Part shown: one piece after another, positions 1 through 8,201 of the stretch | How the letters are laid out: the number at the start of each line of letters is the position of its first letter | Position numbering within the stretch: position 1 is the first letter of the stretch | Origin: Streptomyces roseifaciens | GTDB lineage: Bacteria > Actinomycetota > Actinomycetes > Streptomycetales > Streptomycetaceae | Direction: 5' to 3' | DNA: 64,000 nt | Assembly: GCF_001445655.1 (NCBI RefSeq) | Contig: NZ_LNBE01000003.1 | Span: 974,530-1,038,529 of the forward strand | Position numbers and translations under genes: made by a program | The notes under the pieces: generated by a model | Database searches by the model: none | What the model saw: only the letters and a program-made list of their open reading frames with translations | What the model was told of the DNA's origin: nothing

Positions 1-1411
1 TGGTGCCGCCGCCCCCGTCGCCCCACCCCGTCGGCGCGAGGGAGCGGGTGGCCCCGCCCTTCTCCTGGAAGTTGCGGACGGCGTGCGCGAGCTCCCGGCC
101 CGAGAGCTGGGCGTTGTAGGTGTCGATCGGCGGGAAGTGAGTGAAGACGCGGGTGCCGTCCAGGCCCTCCCACCAGAACGTGTGGTGCGGGAACTTGTTC
201 GCCTGGCTCCACGAGATCTTCTGCGTCAGGAACCACTTGGCCCCCGCCAGCCTCACCAGCTGCGGCAGTGCGGCGGAGTAGCCGAAGGAGTCCGGCAGCC
301 ACACCTCCTCCGTCTCGATCCCGAACTCCTCCAGGAAGAAGCGCTTGCCGTGCACGAACTGCCGGGCCAGCGCCTCCGACCCCGGCATGTTCGTGTCCGA
401 CTCCACCCACATGCCGCCCACCGGCACGAACCGGCCGTCCGCGACGGCCTTCTTCACGCGCGCGTACACCTCCGGCCGGTGCTCCTTGATCCACGCGAAC
501 TGCTGGGCCTGCGACATGGCGTAGACGAACTCCGGCTCGTCCTCCAGCAGCGCGGTCATGTTCGACGTCGTGCGGGCGACCTTGCGCACCGTCTCGCGGA
601 GCGGCCACAGCCACGCCGAGTCGATGTGCGCGTGGCCCACCGCGCTGATCCGGTGCGCGGAGGCGTGCGCGGGGGCGGACAGGACGGCCGCGAGCCGCTC
701 GCGCGCCGCGGCCGCCGTACCGCCGACGTCCTGCAGGTCGACCGCGTCCAGCGCGCGCTCGACCGCCCGCAGGATCTCCCAGCGGCGCGGCGACTCCACC
801 GGCAGCTCGGTCATCAGACCCTCCAGCACCTCCAGGTCCTGGACCAGCTCCCACACCGTCCGGTCGAAGACCGCGAGGTCCATGCGCGCCAGCCGGTAGC
901 GCGGCTCGCCGTCCGCCGTCTCCCGGTCGCCCAGTTCGGTCGGCACGAACGGGTGGTAGTCGAGGATGACGGGGTTGGACGACGCCTCGACGTGCAGCAG
1001 CACCTCCTCGCCGCCCACCGCCCGGTCGGCGATGCGGACCCACTGGTTGCGCGGGTTCAGGCCCTTCACGGGCGAGCCGTCCGGCCGGTGGACGAGCCCC
1101 TCGCACTGGAAGCCCGGCATGTTCTCGTCGAACCCCAGGTCGAGCAGCGCCTCGACCGTACGGCCCGCCCAGTGCCGCGGCACGCTGCCCGCGACGGTGA
1201 ACCAGCTCGTGCCCCACGGCGGCCCCCACGCCGCGCCGGCCTCGATCGGCACGCCCCCGGCGGCGATCCCCTCGGCCACCGGGACGGGCTCGCCGGGCGC
1301 GTTCCAGACGGTGACGGACAGCGGCACCGACTCGGGGTACACGGCCGGCCGGATGCGCTCGTCCAGCACGCGCTTCAGCCGGGCTTCGGTGATGGTGCGG
1401 TCGTTGTGCAT
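1..1411 (-). CDS. GH38 alpha-mannosidase, N-terminal part (truncated by window edge)
   Basis: Retaining alpha-mannosidase of glycoside hydrolase family 38, the cytosolic Ams1/MAN2C1-like type, trimming alpha-linked mannose from oligosaccharides. About 470 codons are visible; the gene continues past the left edge. The N-terminal 250 residues are the beta-rich domain typical of this subgroup. The catalytic domain begins with GHAHIDSAWLWP near residues 257-268 (the His and Asp of HID are zinc ligands in the family), followed by WLPDSFGYS near residue 372, whose Asp matches the GH38 nucleophile. No signal peptide is seen, so it should act inside the cell. The ATG at 1411 follows AAGGA at good spacing, and this Shine-Dalgarno overlaps the TAA stop of the GH85 gene only 13 bases upstream, indicating a coupled operon. 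Family assignment is secure; the substrate (N-glycan mannose) is inferred from context. Confidence 0.93.
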   Translation of the reverse strand, partial: MHNDRTITEARLKRVLDERIRPAVYPESVPLSVTVWNAPGEPVPVAEGIAAGGVPIEAGAAWGPPWGTSWFTVAGSVPRHWAGRTVEALLDLGFDENMPGFQCEGLVHRPDGSPVKGLNPRNQWVRIADRAVGGEEVLLHVEASSNPVILDYHPFVPTELGDRETADGEPRYRLARMDLAVFDRTVWELVQDLEVLEGLMTELPVESPRRWEILRAVERALDAVDLQDVGGTAAAARERLAAVLSAPAHASAHRISAVGHAHIDSAWLWPLRETVRKVARTTSNMTALLEDEPEFVYAMSQAQQFAWIKEHRPEVYARVKKAVADGRFVPVGGMWVESDTNMPGSEALARQFVHGKRFFLEEFGIETEEVWLPDSFGYSAALPQLVRLAGAKWFLTQKISWSQANKFPHHTFWWEGLDGTRVFTHFPPIDTYNAQLSGRELAHAVRNFQEKGGATRSLAPTGWGDGGGGT

Positions 1412-1424
1412 CAGGTCGGATTCC

Positions 1425-3476
1425 TTACCAGCGAAAGGTGACGGGAGCGGGGGCGGAGACGCTGTACAGCTCGTCCACGGCGCGCACCTCGATGCGGGTG
1501 GCCGCCTCGCCGTCCGTACGACGCAGCGCCGGGACGTAGTAGGCATGCCCGCAGGTGCCGCCGAGGAAGCGGAAGCGCCCGCCGGGCAGGGCCTGGCGCA
1601 CCTCGTACTGGCGTACGGGGACGGTGCGGTGGCCGCTTCCGGCGGGGGCTCCCCAGGCCAGACGCAGCCCGGCCGTGCCGTCGGCGCCCACCCGCGCCGC
1701 GGTGATCGCGGCGTGCGCCGGCCGGGCGGGTGCCGCCGGGGCGGCGGCGCGCACCGCCAGCCCGCCCAGGCGCCAGCGCACCGCACCGCCGTCCGCGGCG
1801 GTGAGCCGGATGCCGAGCGAGCGGATCGTCCGCCCCTTGCGGCCGCGCAGCTTCGCCCCGGCACGGACGGTGACCGTGGTCCAGCCGCGGCCGCCCGCGC
1901 GGAACGCGCCGGCCGGCAGGAAGGCGTACGGCTCGTCGTCCACGGCGACCGCCAGCTCGACGCGGACCGCCGCCGAGCCGGGGTCCGTGCGCTGGGCCAG
2001 CTCGACGACCGTGGAGTCCGGGAACGGCAGCCGTGCCGCGTACAGCTCGACCGTCGCAGAGCCGGCGAGCCTGCCGTCGACGAGCAGGCTGCTGCCGCCC
2101 CGCCAGGCGTCGGCGAAGTCGAAGCCGACCTCCGGCCGCGGGCCCTCCGTGCGGACCGTCCAGCGCCGGCCGGGCAGCCGGTCCTGCAGCCCCAGGTGGT
2201 TCCACGCGGAGTCGCCCGTCCGCCGGCCCTTCTCGTACCAGCCCAGGCCGTGCCCGGTGTTGAAGGTCGTGGCGAACGGGAGCGCGGTGAGCGTGGACCG
2301 GTCCGCGACCGACGCGGCCGGTGGCCGCCACGGCCCCGCCTCCGGCGCGGACGGGTCGAGGCCCTGCCCGGACCAGAAGCGGTCGTCGCGCGCGTGGAAG
2401 GCGGCCGGGCCGCGCCCTCCGGCGGGCAGGCTCTTCCACGTCCACTCGGGACGGTAGAAGCCGTACGAGGTGACGTGCGGGCCCGCCGCCGGGACGACCG
2501 CGTCCCAGTCCACCGGCGTGTCCCAGCCGCGGGCCTCCACGTCGATCCCCGCCCACAGGTCGTACGGGCTGCGCCCCATCCGGCGCGCGAGGCCGGCGGA
2601 GGAGACGAGCCCGGAGCGGTCCCAGTTGAAGTTCAGGAACATCGAGCCGGCCGCCTGGAAGAAGGGGGCGTTGTGCTCGTTGAGCCGGTTCTGCCAGTCG
2701 ATGCCGCCGGAGACGGCCATCGCGTCGTACCAGGTGACCCGCAGGCCCGCGCCGTGCCCCTGCAGGTACGCGATGAAGTCGCGCATGTCCGCGCCGAGCC
2801 GCGCATCGCCCCCGTCGGTCTCGGCGTTGACGAACCAGCCGTCGAAGCCGTACGCCCGGGCCACCCGGATCAGCCGGTCGGCCAGCGGGAAGCCGCCGTC
2901 CGGTCCGCGCCGCACCAGGTCCCGCGTCCACCGCAGCTGTCCTCCGTAGGCCGCGGGCGGCAGGAACACCGTGCCGAGGACGGGCACGCCGTTGCGGTGG
3001 GCGGCGTCCACGACCGGCGCGTTGGGCGCCAGGATCAGCCCCTCGCCCGAGGAGCCGCCCCAGAAGACCAGTTCGTCGAGGTAGGCCCAGTTGGTGAGGG
3101 CGTAGTAGTCGGCGGTCGGCGCGCCCTGCGAGGGGTTGCCCGAGGTGGTGGCGAAGGCGGCGAGCGCGCTGACGCGGGCCTGCCCGGCGCGGGCGGTGCC
3201 GTTGGGCGGCGGGGGAGCGAAACGGGCGGCGAGCGGCACGGACGCCCGGTTGAACGGCAGGTCGGGATCCTCCTCCGGCTCCCAGGCGGCCAGGCTCCGC
3301 CAGACCACCCCCGGCTCGGGCGAACCGGCCGGCAGGCTGTCGGGGAACCAGTAGGAGGCGTACGGCTGGAGGGCGGGGGGAGGGGCAGGGGCCGCCGTCG
3401 CTCGACCGCCGGACAGGGCGACGGCCGCGAGGCCGCCGGCGCCGGCGGCGAGGGCTCTCCTGCGCGTGACATTCAT
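1425..3476 (-). CDS. GH85 endo-beta-N-acetylglucosaminidase, secreted
   Basis: Endo-beta-N-acetylglucosaminidase of family GH85, cutting the chitobiose core of N-glycans between the two GlcNAc residues and releasing the oligosaccharide. The 683-residue protein opens with a twin-arginine type leader (TRRRALAAGAGG then a hydrophobic stretch to an Ala-rich cleavage region), so Tat export is likely. The GH85 barrel carries FDGWFVNAETDGGD near residues 208-220; the Asn and Glu of N-A-E match the substrate-assisted catalytic Asn/Glu pair of the family. The C-terminal third looks like beta-sandwich, with a fibronectin-like end. The ATG at 3476 is preceded by GGAGGAG and gives the twin-arginine leader; an in-frame start further upstream (3545) would run through a dispersed repeat and is unlikely. 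It lies between the GH5 and GH38 genes on the same strand. Confidence 0.93.
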   Translation of the reverse strand: MNVTRRRALAAGAGGLAAVALSGGRATAAPAPPPALQPYASYWFPDSLPAGSPEPGVVWRSLAAWEPEEDPDLPFNRASVPLAARFAPPPPNGTARAGQARVSALAAFATTSGNPSQGAPTADYYALTNWAYLDELVFWGGSSGEGLILAPNAPVVDAAHRNGVPVLGTVFLPPAAYGGQLRWTRDLVRRGPDGGFPLADRLIRVARAYGFDGWFVNAETDGGDARLGADMRDFIAYLQGHGAGLRVTWYDAMAVSGGIDWQNRLNEHNAPFFQAAGSMFLNFNWDRSGLVSSAGLARRMGRSPYDLWAGIDVEARGWDTPVDWDAVVPAAGPHVTSYGFYRPEWTWKSLPAGGRGPAAFHARDDRFWSGQGLDPSAPEAGPWRPPAASVADRSTLTALPFATTFNTGHGLGWYEKGRRTGDSAWNHLGLQDRLPGRRWTVRTEGPRPEVGFDFADAWRGGSSLLVDGRLAGSATVELYAARLPFPDSTVVELAQRTDPGSAAVRVELAVAVDDEPYAFLPAGAFRAGGRGWTTVTVRAGAKLRGRKGRTIRSLGIRLTAADGGAVRWRLGGLAVRAAAPAAPARPAHAAITAARVGADGTAGLRLAWGAPAGSGHRTVPVRQYEVRQALPGGRFRFLGGTCGHAYYVPALRRTDGEAATRIEVRAVDELYSVSAPAPVTFRW

Positions 3477-3497
3477 GGTGGCTCCTCCAGAATTCAA

Positions 3498-3538
3498 GCC
3501 CGTCCGGCGTTCGAGGACCGGGGTCCGGGGCGGAGCCC
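3498..3538. repeat. Dispersed intergenic repeat, copy 1
   Basis: A segment of about 41 bases, reading GCCCGTCCGGCG, then TTCGAGGACCGGGG, then a short hairpin around GGGCGGAGCCC. It lies in the 86-base gap between the GH5 stop and the GH85 start. A second copy is at 14347-14432. Elements of this shape are common between genes in Streptomyces chromosomes (recollection, not searched). Inside an operon it could form a partial transcription barrier or an RNA-processing site. Confidence 0.6.
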
Positions 3539-3562
3539 GGTTCATGTGGCGGCGGCGCAGCC

Positions 3563-4822
3563 TTAGGGCACCTGATCGACCGCGATCACTTCCGTGACGC
3601 CCCGCGCAGCCAGATGCGCAGCGTCACCGGCCCGTTGGGCCAGCACCACCGCCGGCCGCCCCCCGCCGGAGGCGACCCGCATCCACGCCTCGAAGAACGC
3701 GCCGCCCGGCGCGCACACCGCCCGCCCCGGCGCGTCCTCGACGTCCCCGGCGTCCAGGACCAGGGCGGTCCGTCGCGGCGCGGGCAGCAGGGGCGGCTCG
3801 GGCGACCCGGACGGCCCGCCGCTCCCGTGCTCCCGGGCGAGGCGGGCGAACGCCTCCCCGGCGGGCTTGACCTCGCGGTCGTTGGTGAGCAGCCCCAGCC
3901 CGTACTCCAGCTCGGGGAAGTCGGCCAGCGCCCGGTCGACGTCGTGGGAGCACCACCAGGTGATCCCCCACACGCCGGGGCAGTCCAGGACGTGACGGAC
4001 GGTCGCCTCGGTGAAGGCGGCGGCGCGGCCGGGCGGAACGTGCGGGGCGGGCGCCCCCACCTCCTGCAGCCAGACGGGGCGCGCCGCGTCGTCCGCCCAC
4101 GCCTTGGAGAGCTCGACGAGGTAGGCGGCGTGGCGCTCGGCGACGTCACCGGGGCCGTGCCGCTGCGCGGTGCCGTTGAACACCCAGGAGTGCACGGCGG
4201 TCATGGCGCCGAGCCGTGCCGAGTGCGCCGGGGTGAAGGGGTGCGCTCCGTCGTGGAAGGCGGCGTCGTACGAGGCGTGCAGGTGGGTCCTGCCCGGGGC
4301 CCCCTCCTCGCACGCGGCGAGCATGCGCCGCAGCCAGCCGCCGGCGTCACGGGGCCGGATCCGGTCGGGGTCGGGGTGGGGCGGTCCGGAGAACTGGTTG
4401 ACCTCGTTGCCGACGGTCATGCCGAGGAAGTGGGGCCGGTCGGCGAGGGCGGCCGCCAGTTCGGTGAGGAGGCGTGCCTGGGCGTCGACCACGTCGGGGT
4501 CGGTGAAGAGGTTGCGGCGGTGCCAGGTCGTGGTCCAGGACGGGATGAAGTCGAAGCTGGACAGGTGCCCCTGCAGCCCGTCGACGTTGACGTCGAGCCC
4601 GCGCTCCCCGGCCGCGTCCACCAGCTGGACGAGCTGCTCGACGGCGCGCGGGCGGATCAGGGTGCGGTTGGGCTGGAAGAGGGGCCAGAGGGGGAAGACG
4701 CGGATGTGGTCGAGGCCGAGCGCGGCCACGGAGTCCAGGTCGGCGCGGACGTCGTCCAGGTCGAAGTCGAGCCAGTGGTGGAACCAGCCGCGGGCCGGGG
4801 TGTAGTTGACGCCGAAGCGCAT
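3563..4822 (-). CDS. GH5-like glycoside hydrolase, probable core N-glycan beta-mannosidase
   Basis: A 419-residue (beta/alpha)8 hydrolase without signal peptide, so probably cytoplasmic. Clan GH-A motifs are visible: VGNEVNQF near residue 136 (acid/base Glu) and VWLQEVGAP near residue 250 (nucleophile Glu). The opening MRFGVNYTPARGWFHHW resembles the GH5 subfamily of the bifidobacterial exo-beta-mannosidase acting on Man-beta-1,4-GlcNAc. Beside a GH85 and a GH38 enzyme that role fits: the product left after endoglycosidase release and alpha-demannosylation is exactly this disaccharide. The last 80 residues are a small beta-rich tail. The ATG at 4822 fits the domain start; its Shine-Dalgarno (AAGGG, about 13 bases upstream) is weak. 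It lies 107 bases after the permease stop. Fold and catalytic residues are clear; the beta-mannosidase specificity is inference. Confidence 0.82.
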   Translation of the reverse strand: MRFGVNYTPARGWFHHWLDFDLDDVRADLDSVAALGLDHIRVFPLWPLFQPNRTLIRPRAVEQLVQLVDAAGERGLDVNVDGLQGHLSSFDFIPSWTTTWHRRNLFTDPDVVDAQARLLTELAAALADRPHFLGMTVGNEVNQFSGPPHPDPDRIRPRDAGGWLRRMLAACEEGAPGRTHLHASYDAAFHDGAHPFTPAHSARLGAMTAVHSWVFNGTAQRHGPGDVAERHAAYLVELSKAWADDAARPVWLQEVGAPAPHVPPGRAAAFTEATVRHVLDCPGVWGITWWCSHDVDRALADFPELEYGLGLLTNDREVKPAGEAFARLAREHGSGGPSGSPEPPLLPAPRRTALVLDAGDVEDAPGRAVCAPGGAFFEAWMRVASGGGRPAVVLAQRAGDAAHLAARGVTEVIAVDQVP

Positions 4823-4929
4823 GGGGCGCGGGTGTCCCTTCTGTGAGTGCCTTTCGGGCTCTGGATGCCCCTTCGGGCGGTGGGTGACCCTCCGGGCGGT
4901 GGCGGCAGCAGGGGTGGCGGGGCGGGAGA

Positions 4930-5760
4930 TCAGCCCTTGACGGCGCCCTCCTCGACGCCGCGGAAGAAGTACCGCTGGAGGCAGACGAACATCACGACGA
5001 GCGGGGCGACGGCGATGACGGTGCCGGCGGCGACGAGCCGCGGGTCCTGCTGGAAGGTGCCGTGCAGGTAGTTCAGGCCGATGGTCAGGGTGAAGCGGTC
5101 GGGGTCGGACAGGACGATCAGCGGCCACAGGAAGTCGTCCCACGCCCCCATGAAGGAGAAGATCGCGACGACGGCGAGCGTCCCCTTCACCGAGGGCAGC
5201 GCGACGCGCACGAAGCGCTGCCAGACGTTCGCCCCGTCGATGACGGCCGCCTCCTCGGTCTCGTAGGGCAGGGCGGCGAAGGCGTTGCGCATCAGCAGCA
5301 CGTTGAGCGCGCCGACCGCCCCGGGCAGGACGACGGCGACGAGCGTGTTGTTGAGCTCCAGGTCGCGCATCATCGTGAACTGGGCGATGACGACGGACTC
5401 CAGGGGCACCAGCACGGCCGCGACGAAGGCCAGCCCCGCCGCCCGGCGGCCGCGGAACCGCAGCCGGGCCAGGGCGTAGCCGGCCATGGAGGCGCCGGCG
5501 AGGTTGGTGAGGACGTTCGCGGCGGCGACCTTGAGGGAGTTGAGGGCGTAGTCCCACACGGGGACGATGTCCGCGACCTCGGCGTAGTTGTGGCCGGTCG
5601 GATGCGCCGGCAGGAAGCGCGGAGGGGAGGTGTAGATGTCCTCGGTGGTGCTCTTGAGGGAGGTCGAGAGCTGCCAGAGGAACGGGCCGACGGTGAGGGC
5701 CAGGACGGCGAGGAGCAGCACGTAGCGCACGGCCTTCTCCCAGGGCGTCGCGCGGTTCAC
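4930..5760 (-). CDS. Carbohydrate ABC transporter permease (MalG type)
   Basis: Inner-membrane permease of a CUT1-type sugar importer, 276 residues with six predicted membrane segments. The EAA loop that docks the ATPase is visible as EEAAVIDGANVWQRFVRVALP. The C-terminal FFRGVEEGAVKG is the usual MalG-family ending. The GTG start at 5760 overlaps the stop of the preceding permease (GTGA), which shows tight translational coupling. No ATPase gene is present in the cluster; actinomycete sugar importers of this class commonly share the single MsiK ATPase, so its absence is expected. It should form the channel with the permease at 5757-6683 and receive substrate from the lipoprotein at 6689-7996. 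Confidence 0.92.
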   Translation of the reverse strand: MNRATPWEKAVRYVLLLAVLALTVGPFLWQLSTSLKSTTEDIYTSPPRFLPAHPTGHNYAEVADIVPVWDYALNSLKVAAANVLTNLAGASMAGYALARLRFRGRRAAGLAFVAAVLVPLESVVIAQFTMMRDLELNNTLVAVVLPGAVGALNVLLMRNAFAALPYETEEAAVIDGANVWQRFVRVALPSVKGTLAVVAIFSFMGAWDDFLWPLIVLSDPDRFTLTIGLNYLHGTFQQDPRLVAAGTVIAVAPLVVMFVCLQRYFFRGVEEGAVKG

Positions 5761-6683
5761 GCCTGCCTGCCCTTCGGGTCCCGTCCGCCTCGCGCGTCCT
5801 GCGGGCCCTGTCCGTCCCTCCGGTCGGCGCGCAGGACGAGCAGCATCAGCACCAGGGCGACGGCGAAGACGATCAGGGAGATCGCGGAGGAGTAGCCGAC
5901 GCGCCCGTTGAGCCCCGTTCCGGTGCGCTGGAGGAGCATGACGAGGGTGGTGTCCTGGCCGGCCGGACCGCCGGTGGGCCCGGCCAGCAGGTAGACCTCG
6001 GAGAAGACCTTGAAGGCGGCGACCGACGACAGGGCGCCGACCAGCACCATCGTGGAGCGCACGGCGGGCACGGTGACGGCCGTGAAGCGGCGCAGGGGGC
6101 CTGCGCCGTCGACGGCCGCCGCCTCGTGCAGCTCGCGCGGCACGTTCGCCAGCGCCGCCAGATAGATGATCATGTAGTAGCCGAGTCCCTTCCAGACCGT
6201 CAGCGCCATCGCGCTGAACAGCAGCAGCCACTCGTCGCCGAGGAAGGAGACCGACCCGGCCCCGAGGACCCGCAGGATGGCGTTGACCAGGCCGCGGTCG
6301 TCGAGCATCCATTCCCAGATCAGGGCCACCACGACGACGGAGGCCACGACCGGGGTGTAGAAGGCGGACCGGAAGAACGCGACGCCCGGGATCCGCTTCT
6401 GCACCAGGAGCGCGAGCAGCAGCGGCAGCAGCACGGTGAAGGGCACGACGAGGACGACGTAGAGCCCGCTGTTGCGCAGGGCCACCCAGAACTGCTCGTC
6501 CTCCAGCAGCTCCCGGAAGTTGCGCAGCCCCACCCAGCTGCCGGGGGTCAGCGTACGGGCGTCCGTGAACGCCTTGTGGAGCGTGGTGAGGAAGGGGTAG
6601 AGGTTGAAGGCGGCGACGGTCCCGAGGCCGGGCAGCAGGAAGAGCCAGGGGCTGGCCGCCCGGTGCGTACGCACCCGCTTCAC
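5757..6683 (-). CDS. Carbohydrate ABC transporter permease (MalF type)
   Basis: First permease of the CUT1 sugar importer, 308 residues with six membrane helices beginning with WLFLLPGLGTVAAFNLYPF, the standard opening of this family. The EAA loop reads LHEAAAVDGAGPLRRFTAVT. The GTG at 6683 lies only 5 bases after the lipoprotein stop (6689) and gives the proper N-terminus; its stop overlaps the next permease by four bases. The C-terminal tail is a charged stretch rich in Arg, Asp and Gly beyond the last helix and is probably unstructured. Partner of the MalG-type permease; the imported sugar is inferred to be an N-glycan fragment because three glycan hydrolases follow in the operon. Confidence 0.92.
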   Translation of the reverse strand: MKRVRTHRAASPWLFLLPGLGTVAAFNLYPFLTTLHKAFTDARTLTPGSWVGLRNFRELLEDEQFWVALRNSGLYVVLVVPFTVLLPLLLALLVQKRIPGVAFFRSAFYTPVVASVVVVALIWEWMLDDRGLVNAILRVLGAGSVSFLGDEWLLLFSAMALTVWKGLGYYMIIYLAALANVPRELHEAAAVDGAGPLRRFTAVTVPAVRSTMVLVGALSSVAAFKVFSEVYLLAGPTGGPAGQDTTLVMLLQRTGTGLNGRVGYSSAISLIVFAVALVLMLLVLRADRRDGQGPQDARGGRDPKGRQA

Positions 6684-6688
6684 GCCCG

Positions 6689-7996
6689 TCAGCCCTGCTT
6701 GAGCAGCTTGTTGCTCTGCGCGGCCGCGTCGTCCAGAGCCTGCCGGGGCGACTTCTTTCCCTGGAGCGCCTTGGCGACCTCGTTCTTGAGGACGGTCTTC
6801 ATCTCCTCGCTGAGCACGACCGGTGTGTAATTCACCGCCCCCTTCAGCATCTTCGCGGAGGCCACCCGCACCCTGCCCTCGTCGGTGCCGTCGTCCTTCG
6901 TCCAGTACGGGTCGTCCAGAGATCCCTTGGTGCTGGGGAAGACGGCGACCTTGTGGGCGAAGGCCTCCTGGTTCTTCCTGTCGGTCACGAAGTGCGCGAA
7001 CGCGACGGCCGCGGCCTTGTGCTTGCTGCGGCTGTTGATACCGAGGCCCATCACGTACATGTTGGGCTTTCCGGTGTTGTTGGGCGCGTCGGTGATGCCG
7101 AGGTTGCGGTAGAGGCCGGGGGCGCTCTTCTTGAAGTTCTCGAGGTCGTGGGCGCTGCCCGGATTCATGGCGACCTTCTGCTCCAGGAACTTCTGCCCCG
7201 TCTTGTCCGGCGTGTTGGTCAGCGCCTGCGGATCGAGGCCGCCGCGCTCGTAGAGGTTCTTGTACGCGGTGAGCAGTTCCACGCCCTTGGGTTCGTTGTA
7301 CGTGAACCGGGTCGCGTCGTCGTTCATGAGCTTCACGCCGTAGCGGCCGAAGTCCTCGACGGCGGGGGTGCCCCCGAGCGTCGCCGTCTTCCCGCCCGAG
7401 CGCTCCGCGATGGTCCGCGCCGCCGCGAACAGCTCGTCGTAGGTCTTCGGGGGCTTTTCGGGGTCGAGGCCGGACTGCCGGAAGAGGGCCTTGTTGTAGA
7501 ACAGCGGTCCGGTGTTGAGGTACCAGGGGAAGGAGTACGAGCCGTCCAGTCCCGGCAGCACATTTCCCTGCCAGGCCTCCGGGGTGTACTCGCCCTTGAA
7601 CTTCGCGGCGGCCGCCTCCTTGTCGAGGTTCATCAGCAGACCGGCCTTGGCCAGCGGGTACGACAGATCGGGGGAGACGTTGACGACGTCCGGCAGGGTC
7701 CCGGCGGCGGCGTCCGCCCCGAGCTTGTCCGCGTAGTTGTCGGCCGGCTGGTCCAGCCATTTGACCCGGACGCCCGGGTGCGCCTTCTCGAATTCCGCCA
7801 CCAGGCCGGTGAAGTAGTCCTTGAAATTGCTGCGCAGATTCCAGGTCTGAAAGGTGATGTCGCCCTCGGGCTTCCCGTCCGCGCCGCCGCCCTCCCCGGA
7901 TCCGGAGCCGGATCCGCCCGAGCCGCAGGCGGTCAGCGTGAGGGCGGACACGAGCAGCGGAACGGTCGCGGCGAGGGCTCCACGGCGTATCGGCAT
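6689..7996 (-). CDS. Sugar ABC transporter substrate-binding lipoprotein
   Basis: Extracellular solute-binding protein of family 1 (435 residues), the capture component of the sugar importer. The leader MPIRRGALAATVPLLV ends in a lipobox (LTLTAC), followed by a Gly/Ser-rich spacer, so it is anchored by lipid outside the membrane. The body starts GDITFQTWNLRSNFKDYF, typical of type 1 sugar binders. The ATG at 7996 follows GAAGGAG; an alternative start 90 bases upstream would add a Cys-rich stretch and has no ribosome site. It is the first gene of the leftward operon running to the alpha-mannosidase and faces the divergent lacI gene across about 205 bases containing a palindromic operator. Confidence 0.92.
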   Translation of the reverse strand: MPIRRGALAATVPLLVSALTLTACGSGGSGSGSGEGGGADGKPEGDITFQTWNLRSNFKDYFTGLVAEFEKAHPGVRVKWLDQPADNYADKLGADAAAGTLPDVVNVSPDLSYPLAKAGLLMNLDKEAAAAKFKGEYTPEAWQGNVLPGLDGSYSFPWYLNTGPLFYNKALFRQSGLDPEKPPKTYDELFAAARTIAERSGGKTATLGGTPAVEDFGRYGVKLMNDDATRFTYNEPKGVELLTAYKNLYERGGLDPQALTNTPDKTGQKFLEQKVAMNPGSAHDLENFKKSAPGLYRNLGITDAPNNTGKPNMYVMGLGINSRSKHKAAAVAFAHFVTDRKNQEAFAHKVAVFPSTKGSLDDPYWTKDDGTDEGRVRVASAKMLKGAVNYTPVVLSEEMKTVLKNEVAKALQGKKSPRQALDDAAAQSNKLLKQG

Positions 7997-8121
7997 GGCC
8001 GGCGAACTCCTTCGGTCGAGAGGAGGTGACGGTGCGGGGGGGCAGCAGCAAGGAAGTCGGCAGTGGCAGCGGTCCAAAAGGTGCACCCGGAACGGGAGTT
8101 AGTCAATACTGTCGTCAACGG

Positions 8122-8135
8122 CTAATGCGCTTTAG
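8122..8135. promoter_or_regulatory. LacI-family operator palindrome
   Basis: CTAATGCGCTTTAG: a 14-base near-perfect palindrome centred on CG, the usual shape of LacI/GalR-family operators, with one mismatched pair. It lies between the divergent sugar-operon lipoprotein (start 7996) and the lacI gene (start 8202). On the minus strand TTGACG (8113-8118) and TTGACT (8101-8106) lie close by as possible -35 elements; on the plus strand TAGTGT (8133-8138) could be the lacI -10. Binding by the adjacent regulator is inference. Confidence 0.72.
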
Positions 8136-8143
8136 TGTGTTAC

Positions 8144-8167
8144 CGCTCAGACGCTCAGACGCTCAGG
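8144..8167. repeat. Three tandem 8-bp units upstream of lacI
   Basis: CGCTCAGA, CGCTCAGA, CGCTCAGG in direct tandem, just downstream of the LacI-type palindrome and 34 bases before the lacI start. It may be simple slippage or part of the 5' leader; no function can be read from it. Confidence 0.7.
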
Positions 8168-8201
8168 AGCTTCCGGATGCCGGCCGAGGGGAGGGTGCGC
8201 C

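Noticed and set aside
83..1441. Long open frame on the plus strand opposite the alpha-mannosidase
   Set aside because: It is Arg/Pro/His-rich, as expected from the complement of GC-rich coding sequence, while the minus strand encodes clear GH38 motifs in an uninterrupted frame.
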